From the NCBI GenBank assembly GCA_033764875.1, contig JANRIO010000092.1, positions 1 through 64,000 of the forward strand: a DNA stretch of 64,000 nucleotides. Direction: 5' to 3'. Under the pieces are notes generated by a model that saw nothing but the letters and a program-made list of their open reading frames with translations, had not been told where the DNA came from and searched no databases. The position numbers were made by a program, and so were the translations under genes. How positions within the stretch are numbered: position 1 is the stretch's first letter; the number at the start of each line of letters is the position of its first letter. This DNA is from AWTP1-13 sp033764875 (GTDB lineage: Bacteria; Pseudomonadota; Alphaproteobacteria; Rhizobiales; Hyphomicrobiaceae). Positions 45,804-54,541 of the stretch are shown here, piece after piece.

Positions 45804-47330
45804 TCAAGCGCTCGCCAGGGGCTGGGCCTTGCCTCTCCGCACGACCAGCGCGAGCACGACGGCTGCGGCAGAGGCGGCAGTATACATCACGAAGGCATTC
45901 AAATAGCCGATCATCGCCGACTGCCTGCCGATCTCGCTGGCGATCTTGGCCAACCCCGCCTGCGTCTCGAAATTCCAGGCGCCGGTGACCGACGGGCTCG
46001 CCAGTGCCGGGTTGTAGGGCGAGATCATTTCCGTCATGCGACTGTAGTTGGCGCCCGTCGTGCGGACGATCTCGGCAATCGACAGAGAGATGAAGAAGCT
46101 GGAGCCGATGTTGCGCAAGAGATGAAACACGGCCGACGCCTCGGCCCTGTCCTCCGGCCGGAGGGTGTCAAAGGCGACGACGGAGAGGGGGACCCAGATC
46201 ACACCCACCGAGAAACCCTGCACGATGCTGTTGGCGATCAGGACCGACAGGGACACGTTGAGATCGAAGGTGAGCATCGTCAGGCCGGTCACGGTTTGGA
46301 TGGAGAAGCCCACCGCCATCCCGATGCGCGGATCGATGCGGCTCATGAGGCCAGCGGTCAGGAAGCCAATGGTCATGCCGGCCCCGCGGGCACCGATCAC
46401 CTCGCCGACGAGCGCGTCGGGAAAGCCTGCGTGCTGCTGGAGCAGCGGCGGCAGCAGGACCATGGGCGTGAAATTCAGCATGCCGTAGATGGTGACCAGC
46501 ACGAGCCCGATGGCGTAGTTGCGATCCTTGAGGAGCCGCAGATTGAGAAAAGGTCTCTCTGCCGTGAGGCAGTGCGCGACGAAGACATAGAATGCGATTG
46601 CGCCGATCAGGCATTCGAGCGTGATCTCCGTCGATTGGAACCAATCGAGCCGCACGCCACGCGCCAGCACGAGCTGAATTGCAGCCATGGCAACCGTCAA
46701 CGCGAGAAAGCCGGCCCAGTCCAGTTGCGCCTTGCCCTCGTGCTTGTCGTTGCGCAGCGTCAGGGTCAGACCGACATAGGAGACGAGGCCGATCGGGACG
46801 AGCATGTGGAAGGCCCATCGCCAGCTATAGGCCTCGGCAAAATAGCCTCCAAGCACGGGGCCGATCACAGGCGCCACACCCACCGCCATGCCGTAGATCG
46901 ACAGCACCATGGGATGCTGCTCGCGCGGGAAGGAGTTGAGCAGAATGGTCTGCGACAGCGGGACGATGGGGGCGCCGCTGCCGCCCTGCAGAACGCGCCA
47001 GAGCACCAGCATCTCGAGCGACTGAGCCATCCCGCACAGCAGCGTCGACAGCGAGAAGACGAGCACCCCGAGGCCCATCACCTGCCTGGTCCCGAAGCGG
47101 GCGACAAGCCAGCCCGTCATCGGCGTCACGATCGCCGTGGCCAGGATGTTGAAGGTCATCACCCAGGCGATCTCGTCCTGGGTCGCAGACATCGCTCCCT
47201 GCATCTGCGGCAGGATCGTCGAGGTGGTGAGCAGCGCCGTGGCGTACAGCGACGACGCCAGCACGGTGTTGAACAGGATCAGGTAGCGCTGACCGCTGGT
47301 CAGCTGTCGCGCTGCAGCATCCGTACCCAT
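45804..47330 (-). CDS. MFS drug exporter, DHA2 (EmrB/QacA) type
   Basis: A 508-residue major-facilitator exporter with about 14 hydrophobic segments. Family features are TILPQMQGAMSATQDEIAWV in helix 1, GWLVARFGTRQVM in the loop 2-3 motif, and GPVLGGYFAEAYSWRWAFHM, the motif-C region typical of antiporters. The ATG at 47330 is chosen; a TTG at 47351 is possible. It diverges from a MarR gene followed by an HlyD/EmrA-type adaptor, so the three form an EmrRAB-like efflux module spanning the envelope. Confidence 0.93.
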   Translation of the reverse strand: MGTDAAARQLTSGQRYLILFNTVLASSLYATALLTTSTILPQMQGAMSATQDEIAWVMTFNILATAIVTPMTGWLVARFGTRQVMGLGVLVFSLSTLLCGMAQSLEMLVLWRVLQGGSGAPIVPLSQTILLNSFPREQHPMVLSIYGMAVGVAPVIGPVLGGYFAEAYSWRWAFHMLVPIGLVSYVGLTLTLRNDKHEGKAQLDWAGFLALTVAMAAIQLVLARGVRLDWFQSTEITLECLIGAIAFYVFVAHCLTAERPFLNLRLLKDRNYAIGLVLVTIYGMLNFTPMVLLPPLLQQHAGFPDALVGEVIGARGAGMTIGFLTAGLMSRIDPRIGMAVGFSIQTVTGLTMLTFDLNVSLSVLIANSIVQGFSVGVIWVPLSVVAFDTLRPEDRAEASAVFHLLRNIGSSFFISLSIAEIVRTTGANYSRMTEMISPYNPALASPSVTGAWNFETQAGLAKIASEIGRQSAMIGYLNAFVMYTAASAAAVVLALVVRRGKAQPLASA

Positions 47331-47411
47331 CGGGAGCAGTATTCCAAGCAACTGTATGTTGAGAGAATGTATCCTAGCTTACTAAATTCCCGCACGCTAT
47401 GGTTCGCGCTG

Positions 47412-47960
47412 ATGACGAAGGAAGAAGACAATATCGGGGTCATGATCTCCGACGTCGCGCGCCTGATGCGGACGGTGTTCGACCGGCGGGTCCGCGACCT
47501 CGGGCTGACGCGCGCTCAGTGGCTGGTCCTGACCCGTCTGCATCGCCGTCCGGGCGCGTCGCAGTCCGAGCTCGCCGACATGATGGAGATCGAGAGGCCG
47601 TCCGCCGGGCGCCTGATCGACCGCCTGGAGGCCAAGGGCTGGGTCGCGCGCAAATCCGACAGGAGCGACAGGCGGGTCAACCGGCTGTACCTGACGCGGG
47701 AGGCCGAGCGCATGCACAAGCGCATCTGGCACATCGCCGAGGCGACCGTGGAGGACGCCCTGGCCGACCTCGCCAGGCGAGACGTTGCGCAACTGGCGAG
47801 ACTGCTGCGGACGGTGAAGGGCCGCGTGGCGACACTGGCCGAAGGTGCTCCCTCGCAGACGCGAGCGCGGGCGGCTCCGGCGGTGGCCAACGCAGGTGCG
47901 AGACGTCCTCACCGCGGCCCCCGGCGCCGCACCCCGGGCGTTGGGACGGCTCTGCCATGA
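47412..47960 (+). CDS. MarR-family transcriptional regulator
   Basis: A 182-residue winged-helix regulator. The DNA-binding core spans WLVLTRLHRRPGASQSELAD, then ERPSAGRLIDRLEAKGWVAR and the wing SDRSDRRVNRLYLT. The C-terminal ~35 residues are Arg/Pro/Ala-rich and may be disordered. The start is placed at the ATG at 47412; an in-frame ATG at 47367 is possible. Its stop overlaps the adaptor start (ATGA), giving translational coupling. It probably represses both this operon and the divergent exporter gene and responds to a lipophilic ligand, as EmrR does. Confidence 0.92.
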   Translation: MTKEEDNIGVMISDVARLMRTVFDRRVRDLGLTRAQWLVLTRLHRRPGASQSELADMMEIERPSAGRLIDRLEAKGWVARKSDRSDRRVNRLYLTREAERMHKRIWHIAEATVEDALADLARRDVAQLARLLRTVKGRVATLAEGAPSQTRARAAPAVANAGARRPHRGPRRRTPGVGTALP

Positions 47961-49120
47961 GCCGCGCGGGTGCGATGCAGTGGGTCGCTGCGTTGCGCCA
48001 TGGGCGATGGCGTGATCTGCAGGCTCTCGTCTGGGAGCGATACCGCAGGCCGCTCATCGTGCTGGGCCTGCCCGCGTTGGCGACGCTGGCGGCATTGGCC
48101 GTGTGGCTGCACGGCGGGCGCTACGCGGCGACGGAGAACGCCTTCGTCAAGACCGACATCATCCAGATGGCGAGCGAGGTGCAGGGACGGATCGTCGAGC
48201 TGACCATACGCGACCACGCCGAGGTGCGGCAGGGCGACGTGCTCATCCGTCTGGACCCGGAGCCCTACAGGCTGGCCCTGGCGAAGGCCGAGGCGGAGCT
48301 GGATTCCGCGCGCGCCACGGTGGAGCAGGTCAAGGTGAGCCTGCGGGAGACCCAGGCGGAGTTTCGGGAGGCCGAGAGCCGGCTCGCCTATCTCGAGACA
48401 CAGGTCAAGCGGCAGCAGGAGCTCGCGACACGCGGTGCCAGTCCTGCAACGCGCCTCGAGCAGGCCGACAGCGAGGCGATCCAGGCCCGGGACCGCGCGG
48501 CCATGCTGCGCGAGCGGATCGCACGCGTCGAGGCCTCGCTCGGCGGCAATCCGAACCGCGCGACGGATGAATATGCCCTGGTCCGCGAGAAGCGCGCGCT
48601 GCGCGATCGGGCCGCCCTGGATCTGAAACATACCGAGATCCGTGCCCCGCGCGGCGGCCGGGTGGTCAACTTCAAGTCCCAGCCTGGCGAGCAGATCAGG
48701 CCGCAAATCCCGCTGTTCTCGATCGTGGTGGACCGGCGCCCCTGGGTCGAGGCGAACTTCAAGGAAACCGACCTGACGCACGTCGCCGTGGGGCAGAGGG
48801 CGACCGTCGTGCTCGACATCTATCCCGATATCGTCTGGGATGCGGAGGTGGAGAGCATCAGCCCGGCGACGGGAGCCGAGTTTGCCATTCTGCCCCCGCA
48901 GAACGCCTCGGGCAATTGGGTGAAGGTGGTGCAGCGTCTGCCCGTCCGCCTTCGCTTGCTGGAGAGACCGGGCGAGCCTGCCCTGCGCGCCGGCATGACG
49001 GCATCGGTGAGCATCGACACCGGCCGCCGCCGGAGCCTCATGAGCCTGCTGGGAGGCGGCGATGTCGCTTCCACGCCGCCGCTGCCGGCCCGAGAGGCCC
49101 GCCGTGAGCCGGGGCCTTGA
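47957..49120 (+). CDS. HlyD/EmrA-type membrane fusion protein
   Basis: A 387-residue periplasmic adaptor. A membrane anchor lies at about residues 32-52 (PLIVLGLPALATLAALAVWL). The biotinyl-lipoyl-like half motifs are split by a coiled-coil hairpin at about 95-205 (YRLALAKAEAELDSARATVE and following). The second half reads LKHTEIRAPRGGRVVNF. The ATG overlaps the MarR stop by 4 nt. It would link the divergent DHA2 exporter to an outer-membrane channel. No TolC-like gene lies in the window. Confidence 0.93.
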   Translation: MSRAGAMQWVAALRHGRWRDLQALVWERYRRPLIVLGLPALATLAALAVWLHGGRYAATENAFVKTDIIQMASEVQGRIVELTIRDHAEVRQGDVLIRLDPEPYRLALAKAEAELDSARATVEQVKVSLRETQAEFREAESRLAYLETQVKRQQELATRGASPATRLEQADSEAIQARDRAAMLRERIARVEASLGGNPNRATDEYALVREKRALRDRAALDLKHTEIRAPRGGRVVNFKSQPGEQIRPQIPLFSIVVDRRPWVEANFKETDLTHVAVGQRATVVLDIYPDIVWDAEVESISPATGAEFAILPPQNASGNWVKVVQRLPVRLRLLERPGEPALRAGMTASVSIDTGRRRSLMSLLGGGDVASTPPLPAREARREPGP

Positions 49121-49175
49121 GGGGGCGCTGTATGCAGACCCGTGCGGCCGATCCGGCGAGCATCGGCGGCGCGTC

Positions 49176-49652
49176 TCAGCGGGGGCCGATGCGCAAGGGA
49201 GCCGGCAGCGTATCGGGGAGCGCGTTGAACAGCTGCGCGGCGGCCTGCATGGCGAGGATGTAGCCGTAGGGGCCGAGCCCGCAGATGACACCTTTCACCG
49301 CGCTCGAGAGCTTGGAGTGGCGGTGCAGCTCATCGCGGGCGTGGATGTTCGAGATGTGCACCTCGATCACCGGGCCGTCGAAGGCCTTCAGCGCATCGTA
49401 GATGGCAATGGAGGTGAACGAGTAGCCGGCCGGGTTGATGATGATGGCATCGGCCGTCTCGCGCGCGGCCTGGATCAGGTCGACGAGCACGCCCTCGTGG
49501 TTGGACTGCTCGAAGACCAGCGTCGCGTCCATGGCGCGGGCGAGCTCCTCGCAGGCGTCGCGGATGGCCGAGAGCGTGGTGGTGCCGTAGATGTGCGGCT
49601 CGCGCACGCCGAGCAGATTGAGGTTGGGACCGTTGAGGATCATCAGGCGCAT
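49176..49652 (-). CDS. aroQ: Type II 3-dehydroquinate dehydratase
   Basis: A 158-residue shikimate-pathway enzyme, third step. The N-terminus has the NGPNLNLLGVREPHIYG signature with the catalytic Tyr22. INPAGYSFTS and EVHISNIHARDE supply substrate-binding Asn and His residues. The ATG at 49652 has GGGAG upstream; longer frames are rejected. It lies 130 nt downstream of the DUF2076 gene, with a strong terminator between them, so it likely has its own promoter. Confidence 0.96.
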   Translation of the reverse strand: MRLMILNGPNLNLLGVREPHIYGTTTLSAIRDACEELARAMDATLVFEQSNHEGVLVDLIQAARETADAIIINPAGYSFTSIAIYDALKAFDGPVIEVHISNIHARDELHRHSKLSSAVKGVICGLGPYGYILAMQAAAQLFNALPDTLPAPLRIGPR

Positions 49653-49714
49653 GGGGCCGCTCCCTGTCGTGGCTCGGCGCCAATGAAGCGCGGGCAGAGG
49701 GTGCGGTCCACGGC

Positions 49715-49747
49715 AAAAAAAGAAGCGGGCGCCTGACGACGCCCGCT
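49715..49747 (-). terminator. Rho-independent terminator of the DUF2076 gene
   Basis: Read on the minus strand, a GCGGGCG / CGCCCGC stem (49740-49746 with 49725-49731) with an 8-nt loop is followed by TTCTTTTTTT. It lies 36 nt past the DUF2076 stop and upstream of aroQ. Confidence 0.9.
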
Positions 49748-49782
49748 CCCAAGCCGTTCGACGGCGCAGCCGGTGGCCCGCG

Positions 49783-50457
49783 TCAGATGTCCAAGTCGCC
49801 GCTGTCGAAGCCCGGATCGTTGCCGTCCGAGTAGGAGGCGCCGGGGTCGTTGTCGCTGGCGTCGGTATAGCCGTGGTCGCGGGAATAGCCGGCATCGCTA
49901 TCGCCCGAGCCCGGCTGGCCGCCACCGAAGCCCGGCGAGGCCGCGTGCGCCGATCCGCCACCCATCATGCTGCGGATGCCGTCAGCCAGCAGCATGCCAC
50001 CGGCGACGCCGGCCGCCGCCGACAGGGCCGTGCGCATGAAGCCGCCGCCGGCCGCCTGCTGCATGGGCGCCTGCATGGGCTGGCCCATGGGCTGACCGGG
50101 CTGCTGGCCCCAGGGGGACGAGGGCTGCGCACGGGAGCCGATGGTGGGCACCGAGCCGGCGCGCGGGGGCTCCTGGCGGCCGCCGAAGATGCCCCCCAGG
50201 AAGGAGCCGGACGCGCGCTGCTGCTGCGGCGGCTCGAGCTGGCGCAGGCGATCCTCGAGATCGCGGATGCGCTCGTCGGCCTGCTGCAGCGCCTGCTCCT
50301 GCACGAGCACGGACTGCACGAGCAGGTAGGCCGCATCCGGGTTGGCGCGGGCGGAGCGGTTGATCAGGTCCTCAGCCTCTCTGTCCTTCTCCGGCGCGCC
50401 GTAGCTGCGCATGCGGTCGAAAAGGTCGGAGATAAGCTGGCGTTCCTCGGGCGTCAT
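49783..50457 (-). CDS. DUF2076 domain-containing protein
   Basis: A 224-residue protein. The N-terminal ~85 residues are helical (TPEERQLISDLFDRMRSYGA, then a coiled-coil ALQQADERIRDLEDRLRQLE). A Gly/Gln/Pro-rich linker, a hydrophobic patch near 145-165 (ALSAAAGVAGGMLLADGI) and an acidic Asp/Ser/Gly tail follow. This layout matches DUF2076 proteins of alphaproteobacteria, whose role is not established. The ATG at 50457 has GGAGGG at 4 nt; a frame extension to 50532 is rejected. Confidence 0.9.
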   Translation of the reverse strand: MTPEERQLISDLFDRMRSYGAPEKDREAEDLINRSARANPDAAYLLVQSVLVQEQALQQADERIRDLEDRLRQLEPPQQQRASGSFLGGIFGGRQEPPRAGSVPTIGSRAQPSSPWGQQPGQPMGQPMQAPMQQAAGGGFMRTALSAAAGVAGGMLLADGIRSMMGGGSAHAASPGFGGGQPGSGDSDAGYSRDHGYTDASDNDPGASYSDGNDPGFDSGDLDI

Positions 50458-50646
50458 TGGGTCCCTCCGGGGTTTGACGGTGCCGAACATATCGGCAGCC
50501 TGCGTCGGGAGTGCAACCGGCGGCAGGGACATGGCGAAAATTTAAGGTAGCTGCCCGGCGGCTCCAGGCGACGGCCCGGAGGATGGGCGCGACCGCAATC
50601 AACCCTTTGCTATGACGATATATTCTCCGCGCTCCGGGTGCTGACA

Positions 50647-51060
50647 TCAGGCCACGGGGGTGCTCCAATTCGGCTGCGCGACGGCATCGGACCAGGCCGT
50701 GCCCAGGGGCTGCATGAGGACCCAGGTCTCAGCCAGACGGCCCGCCTCGACGCGATAGGACTGCAGGCCGGCGCGCGTGCGCACCGCGCCGCTGGCCTGA
50801 TCGGTCCAGCGCATGGTGAAGCGATACCAGGCGCGGTCGCCCGCGAAGGCGTGGTCGTAGACCAGGATGCGGACGTCGGGGCGGTTGCGTCTGAGCTCGC
50901 CAAGCTCGGCCGCGTAGGCCTGCCGCGTGACGGTGCGATCGCCCGCCTCGTCGTGGCGGATGTAGTGATCGCAGACGCAATCGGGCACGAGCTCGAAGGC
51001 GCCCTCGTGCCAGACCCGCTCCCAGCGATCGAACAATTCACGCATGCTGCCGTCTGGCAT
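50647..51060 (-). CDS. SnoaL-like / NTF2-fold protein
   Basis: A 137-residue protein with the cone-shaped NTF2-like fold pattern: an N-terminal helix (MRELFDRWERVWHEG), then CDHYIRHDEAG and a strand-rich C-terminal half (RAWYRFTMRWTDQASG). Such proteins act as small polyketide cyclases, isomerases or unknown binding proteins. The ATG at 51060 is chosen; Met6 at 51045 is also possible. It follows the MBL hydrolase gene by 156 nt on the same strand. Confidence 0.8.
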   Translation of the reverse strand: MPDGSMRELFDRWERVWHEGAFELVPDCVCDHYIRHDEAGDRTVTRQAYAAELGELRRNRPDVRILVYDHAFAGDRAWYRFTMRWTDQASGAVRTRAGLQSYRVEAGRLAETWVLMQPLGTAWSDAVAQPNWSTPVA

Positions 51061-51216
51061 GTGGACATCTCGCTTCGGCTGTCGGCGCGCCTGGTCCGAT
51101 ATGGCACCAGCCCCTTCGCGCAAGGCGCCTCCGCCGCTGGCCGCACAGTATCTCCTGAGCACCGTCCTCGCCGGGCTGGCGCTGCGCCTCGCCCTCGACG
51201 CACGGCGCTCGCGGAA

Positions 51217-52092
51217 TCACTCGCGCAGGTACTTCCAGTCGAAGGCGTTGCGGCCGTAGGGCTTGACGAGGCCCGCGGTGGGCGCGGGGAAGTGGATGGG
51301 GAGCAGCACGGTCGGGGTGTCGCACACGCGCGAGAGGAAGGCGCGGCGGGACTGGGCCGCCTCGGCGCGGTCGGCGCAGAAGATGGTCGACCACTCGGGC
51401 TCCCGGCACTGCAAGGGGTGGTGCATCATGTCGCCGGTGACGACGGCGCGCTGGCCCCTGGAGGAGATATTCACGCAGACGTGGCGCGGGCTGTGGCCGG
51501 GCGTCGGGGTGAGCGTGAAGGTGTCGTCGAGCTCGTAAGTCGAATCCACCAGCAGCGCCTGGCCGGCCTCGACGATGGGGCGGCAGTTGTAGGTCCAGAC
51601 GTTGCCGGGCGGGTTGCGGCCCTCCTTCGTCGCCGCCTCCCAGTAGGCGTACTCGTCCTTGTGGAAGATGTAGCGGGCGTTGGGGAAGGTCGGCACCCAG
51701 CGGCCGTCGACGAGCCGGGTGTTCCAGCCGCAGTGGTCGATGTGCAGGTGCGTGCAGAAGACGTGGGTGATGGCCTCGAAGGACAGCCCCGCGGCCTTGA
51801 AGTTGGCGAGCCAGGGCTGCTTGTCGAAATCCATGGGCGCGGGATAGCCCTTGTCCTCGCCGGTGCAGGTGTCGACCAGCACCAGGTGCCTGGGCGTGCG
51901 CACCACGAAGGTCTGGTAGGTGATGCGCATGAGGCCGGTTGCGGGATCGTAGGTCTCGGGCTCGATGGTCTTCAAGTGCTCGCGGCCGACCTCGGCGTCG
52001 TAGGCCGGGAACATGTCGACGGGCCGCCGCCAGGGGCCGTCACGCTCGATGATCGAGGTGATGGTGACGTCGCCGATGTGCAGCGTTTTCAT
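51217..52092 (-). CDS. MBL-fold metallo-hydrolase
   Basis: A 291-residue metallo-beta-lactamase-fold enzyme. The metal site HLHIDHCGW is near residue 115. Later ligands are in TPTPGHSPRHV and VTGDMMHHPLQ, and a final His in LLPIHFPAPT. Members with this pattern include lactonases and aryl-hydrolase-like enzymes; AHL-lactonase activity is possible but not shown. The ATG at 52092 has GGAG at 9 nt. It diverges from the short-chain dehydrogenase gene across 223 nt. Confidence 0.92.
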   Translation of the reverse strand: MKTLHIGDVTITSIIERDGPWRRPVDMFPAYDAEVGREHLKTIEPETYDPATGLMRITYQTFVVRTPRHLVLVDTCTGEDKGYPAPMDFDKQPWLANFKAAGLSFEAITHVFCTHLHIDHCGWNTRLVDGRWVPTFPNARYIFHKDEYAYWEAATKEGRNPPGNVWTYNCRPIVEAGQALLVDSTYELDDTFTLTPTPGHSPRHVCVNISSRGQRAVVTGDMMHHPLQCREPEWSTIFCADRAEAAQSRRAFLSRVCDTPTVLLPIHFPAPTAGLVKPYGRNAFDWKYLRE

Positions 52093-52315
52093 GGACAAGG
52101 GCTCCCGGCGTGGTGATGCGCTGCGCGGCATGGTGCCCGATGCGGCGCGGGCCGGCAACGCCGCAGCCTTCACAGCAGGAGTGCCAGACCCGCGGCGGCG
52201 CGCAATTGCGCCGGGCGGAAAGCCACTTCTGCCCGGCGGCGCGTGCGTTTCATCTGGCCGCGCGCCGGCCGCGGCGCGATACTGGCCGGCAAAACACGCG
52301 CAGGAGAGGACGGCC

Positions 52316-53113
52316 ATGGATCTCGCAGGCAAGGTCGCAATCGTCACGGGGGCGGCAGCCGGCATCGGGGCCGCCTGCGCGCGCAAGCTTGCCGGCGCCG
52401 GTGCGGCCGTGGTCGCAACCGACGTCGATGCGGCGCGCGGCACGGCGCTCGCCGCCGAGATCGCGGCCCAGGGCGGCAAGGCGCTGTTCCTCGCCCACGA
52501 CGTCACCGACGAGACGCGCTGGCCCGCCATCACGAGCACGGCGCTGGAGCGCTTCGGCCGGCTCGACATCATGGTGGCGAACGCCGGCATCGCCATCGCC
52601 GGGCCGCTGGAGACGATGCAGCTCAGCGACTGGCAGCGGCAGCAGGCGGTGAACGTCGACGGCGTGTTCCTGTCCATCCGCGCGGCCATCGCGCCGATGC
52701 GCCGGGGCGGCGGCGGCTCCATCATCGTGATGTCGTCGGTGGCCGGCCTGCGCGGGGCGGCGGGCCTTGCCGCCTACTCGGCGACGAAAGCCGCCGTGCG
52801 CTACCTCGCCAAGTCGGCGGCGCTGGAGCTGGCAACCGAGCGCATCCGCGTCAACAGCGTGCACCCGGGCGTCATCGACACCGAGATCTGGGGCAAGATG
52901 ACCGAGGGCCAGCGCGCCGCCGGCGTCAACGCCCTGATCGACCCGCACGAGCGCGTGCGCGAGATCGTGCCGGCAGGCATCATGGGCAGCCCGGAGGACA
53001 TCGCCGAGGGCGTGCTGTTTCTCAGCCGCGACGCCTCGCGCTACATGACCGGGGCGGAGGTGGTGATCGACGGCGGCATGATGGCCGGGGCGCGGGCGGG
53101 GAAGGGGCGGTAG
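52316..53113 (+). CDS. Short-chain dehydrogenase/reductase
   Basis: A 265-residue classical SDR. The cofactor motif TGAAAGIG lies at the N-terminus. NAGIAIAG follows in the usual place. The catalytic Ser is in VMSSVAG and the Tyr/Lys pair in YSATK. The C-terminal VVIDGGM motif is standard. Asp near the end of beta-2 (VVATDVDAARG) suggests NAD preference. The ATG at 52316 has AGGAGAGG upstream. It is the last ordinary chromosomal gene before the decayed mobile segment. Confidence 0.94.
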   Translation: MDLAGKVAIVTGAAAGIGAACARKLAGAGAAVVATDVDAARGTALAAEIAAQGGKALFLAHDVTDETRWPAITSTALERFGRLDIMVANAGIAIAGPLETMQLSDWQRQQAVNVDGVFLSIRAAIAPMRRGGGGSIIVMSSVAGLRGAAGLAAYSATKAAVRYLAKSAALELATERIRVNSVHPGVIDTEIWGKMTEGQRAAGVNALIDPHERVREIVPAGIMGSPEDIAEGVLFLSRDASRYMTGAEVVIDGGMMAGARAGKGR

Positions 53114-53163
53114 GGGGGTGGGTGGGCGGTTTATCAAGAAGCTGCCATTGAGGTCCTTGCAAT

Positions 53164-53186
53164 CGGCGGCGCAAAAAGCGCCGCCG
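53164..53186. terminator. Perfect GC hairpin after the SDR gene
   Basis: CGGCGGCGC at 53164-53172 pairs perfectly with GCGCCGCCG at 53178-53186 across an AAAAA loop. It lies about 50 nt past the dehydrogenase stop. A following T-tract is absent, so termination may be weak or factor-assisted. Confidence 0.45.
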
Positions 53187-53221
53187 ACCGTATCCGTTCT
53201 GAGAGGTATCGCGTCAATGCC

Positions 53222-53430
53222 TCAGATGTCGATATTCTCTGTGCCCTCGATGTCGACCGCGTCATCGACTTCGATGCCGAAGTACCGAACGGCGCTTTCG
53301 ATCTTTTATGGCCGGTCCGAGTTTGCCAGTTCGCGGGTAGTCAGCACGGCTTTCGTCCGCTGCAGGAATGGGATTTTAAGTAAACCAGGATCGCGCCAGT
53401 GTGTAGAAAGAGCGACCCGTGCGACGGCCC
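53222..53430 (-). pseudogene. Tyrosine-recombinase (integrase) C-terminal remnant
   Basis: Translating the minus strand toward the stop at 53222-53224 gives KIESAVRYFGIEVDDAVDIE and then GTENIDI. This matches the C-terminal end of rhizobial-type phage integrases, where the catalytic-Tyr segment usually reads like GHTKxESTVRYLGIEVDDAL. The likely nucleophile Tyr is in AVRYFG. Upstream in the same frame come FLQRTKAVL and a TAA stop just before KIES, then another stop near 53440, so the gene is broken and has lost most of its length. I cannot delimit its original 5' end. Confidence 0.6.
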
Positions 53431-53540
53431 GGTCACTTCATGCGGGTCAACACGAACAATCGCGGAGGGTTTCGGTGGTGCAGCCCTCATCCACGGATAA
53501 CTGAAGAGACTGCATATGCGGTTTCTTGAACGAGTTCGGA

Positions 53541-53774
53541 ATGTCCAACGAGAGATTCAGTCTGGCCGACAGAGGCCGTGGCATGCGCTGGTCCGTGGTG
53601 ACGCTGGCGAAACAGAGTCTCCTTGCCCGAGCCATGCGACGCATTGCGCAAAACGCAGAACACGCCCGATCCGAGGCGGAACTGCCACACCAAAAGCGCA
53701 TTCGAGAACGAAACATGATCGGGCGATTGATTAACAACTTCCTAATGGGTAATTTATTCGTGTTCGGGCAGTAG
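53541..53774 (+). CDS. Doubtful small ORF
   Basis: A 77-codon frame rich in Arg, Met and Gln (RFSLADRGRGMRWSVV, then IGRLINNFLMGNLFVFGQ). It has no good Shine-Dalgarno sequence and no recognisable family. It lies in the decayed segment between the integrase remnant and the Pycsar operon. It may be the relic of a larger gene or chance coding. Confidence 0.25.
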   Translation: MSNERFSLADRGRGMRWSVVTLAKQSLLARAMRRIAQNAEHARSEAELPHQKRIRERNMIGRLINNFLMGNLFVFGQ

Positions 53775-53995
53775 TGTGTTTCGTGGCCCGAAGTAGCGCC
53801 TCGTTTTCGTGTTGGGCGCCTGTGTACCCCGTCATCGTGTTCGCTTTCGCGTTGGGTTCGCCTCCGCGTCCGGTTTCACGTGCCTAAGCACCACGTGCAT
53901 AGACCGATTCGGCAGGAGAGGAATACCGCGTTAACGATTCAGCTTCGGATTCCGATCCGGTGTGACTCGGAAGACTCAACTGGATGGAGGGCGCA

Positions 53996-54541
53996 GTGAG
54001 CGCTGAGAAAAGCACATCCGACGCAAAGCTCTTCCGGGCTCTGCAGCTCGTCAACGAGTGGCTGAAGTTCGGCGAGGCAAAGAACGGCGTACTAGTCACT
54101 CTCAATGGGGCGGCGGTCGTCGGGATGCATAATGTCGTGAAGCAGTACGGCACTCTAGAACAACCCTGGAGCGTTTGGCTGTGGTGGGCGACGATCTGCT
54201 GCCTCGTCTCGTTAGTGATCGGCATTTCGTCCTTCTACGCGAAGACGAAGGTCGCCGGCATACTCTTCTCCAATACGACTCCGGGTGGCACCAGCGCGAT
54301 CTACTTCGGGCATTTAGCTGACACGACGAAGGCCGATTTGGTGAAACGGCTTTCTCCCGACGCTGACGGGTCAGACCTCGACTACCTCGAGGACATGGCC
54401 AGTCAAGTGATCATCAACGCGCGGTTGGCGCGAAGGAAGATGGCGCTCTTCAATCTAGCGCTAATGGTGACCATCACAGGGGTGCTGACGCCCGCGGGCG
54501 CAGGCCTCTATTACTGGAGATTCTGCGATGATGCGGTTTAA
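53996..54541 (+). CDS. pycTM: Pycsar-type membrane effector (PycTM-like)
   Basis: A 181-residue protein with three hydrophobic helices, near residues 31-48 (GVLVTLNGAAVVGMHNVV), 58-82 (WSVWLWWATICCLVSLVIGI) and 150-173 (ALFNLALMVTITGVLTPAGA). Between helices 2 and 3 lies a soluble loop with IYFGHLADTTKADLVKRL and a helical LEDMASQVIINARLARRK. N-terminal NEWLKFGEAKNGVL, the loop YFGHLA and the K-rich lead-in to the last helix match the pattern of PycTM/DUF5706 effectors. These disrupt the inner membrane when cyclic pyrimidine nucleotides accumulate. The GTG at 53996 has GGAGG at 5 nt; an ATG at 53984 is the alternative. It overlaps the cyclase gene by 14 nt. Confidence 0.82.
   Translation: MSAEKSTSDAKLFRALQLVNEWLKFGEAKNGVLVTLNGAAVVGMHNVVKQYGTLEQPWSVWLWWATICCLVSLVIGISSFYAKTKVAGILFSNTTPGGTSAIYFGHLADTTKADLVKRLSPDADGSDLDYLEDMASQVIINARLARRKMALFNLALMVTITGVLTPAGAGLYYWRFCDDAV

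Larger units (their letters stand above)
53114..53995. other. Gene-poor acquired-looking segment
   Basis: About 880 nt with lower GC than the flanks and no intact gene. It holds a perfect hairpin (53164-53186), an integrase remnant on the minus strand and a doubtful short frame. An imperfect direct repeat also occurs: CTCGTTTTCGTGTTGGGCGCC near 53800-53820 and TCGCTTTCGCGTTGGGTTCGCC near 53841-53862. The composition and the remnant fit the edge of an integrated element. Confidence 0.6.

Noticed and set aside
53447..53737. Minus-strand 96-codon frame as a transposase fragment
   Set aside because: The translated sequence shows no DDE or HTH features and overlaps a plus-strand frame of equal quality, so neither can be called a transposase.
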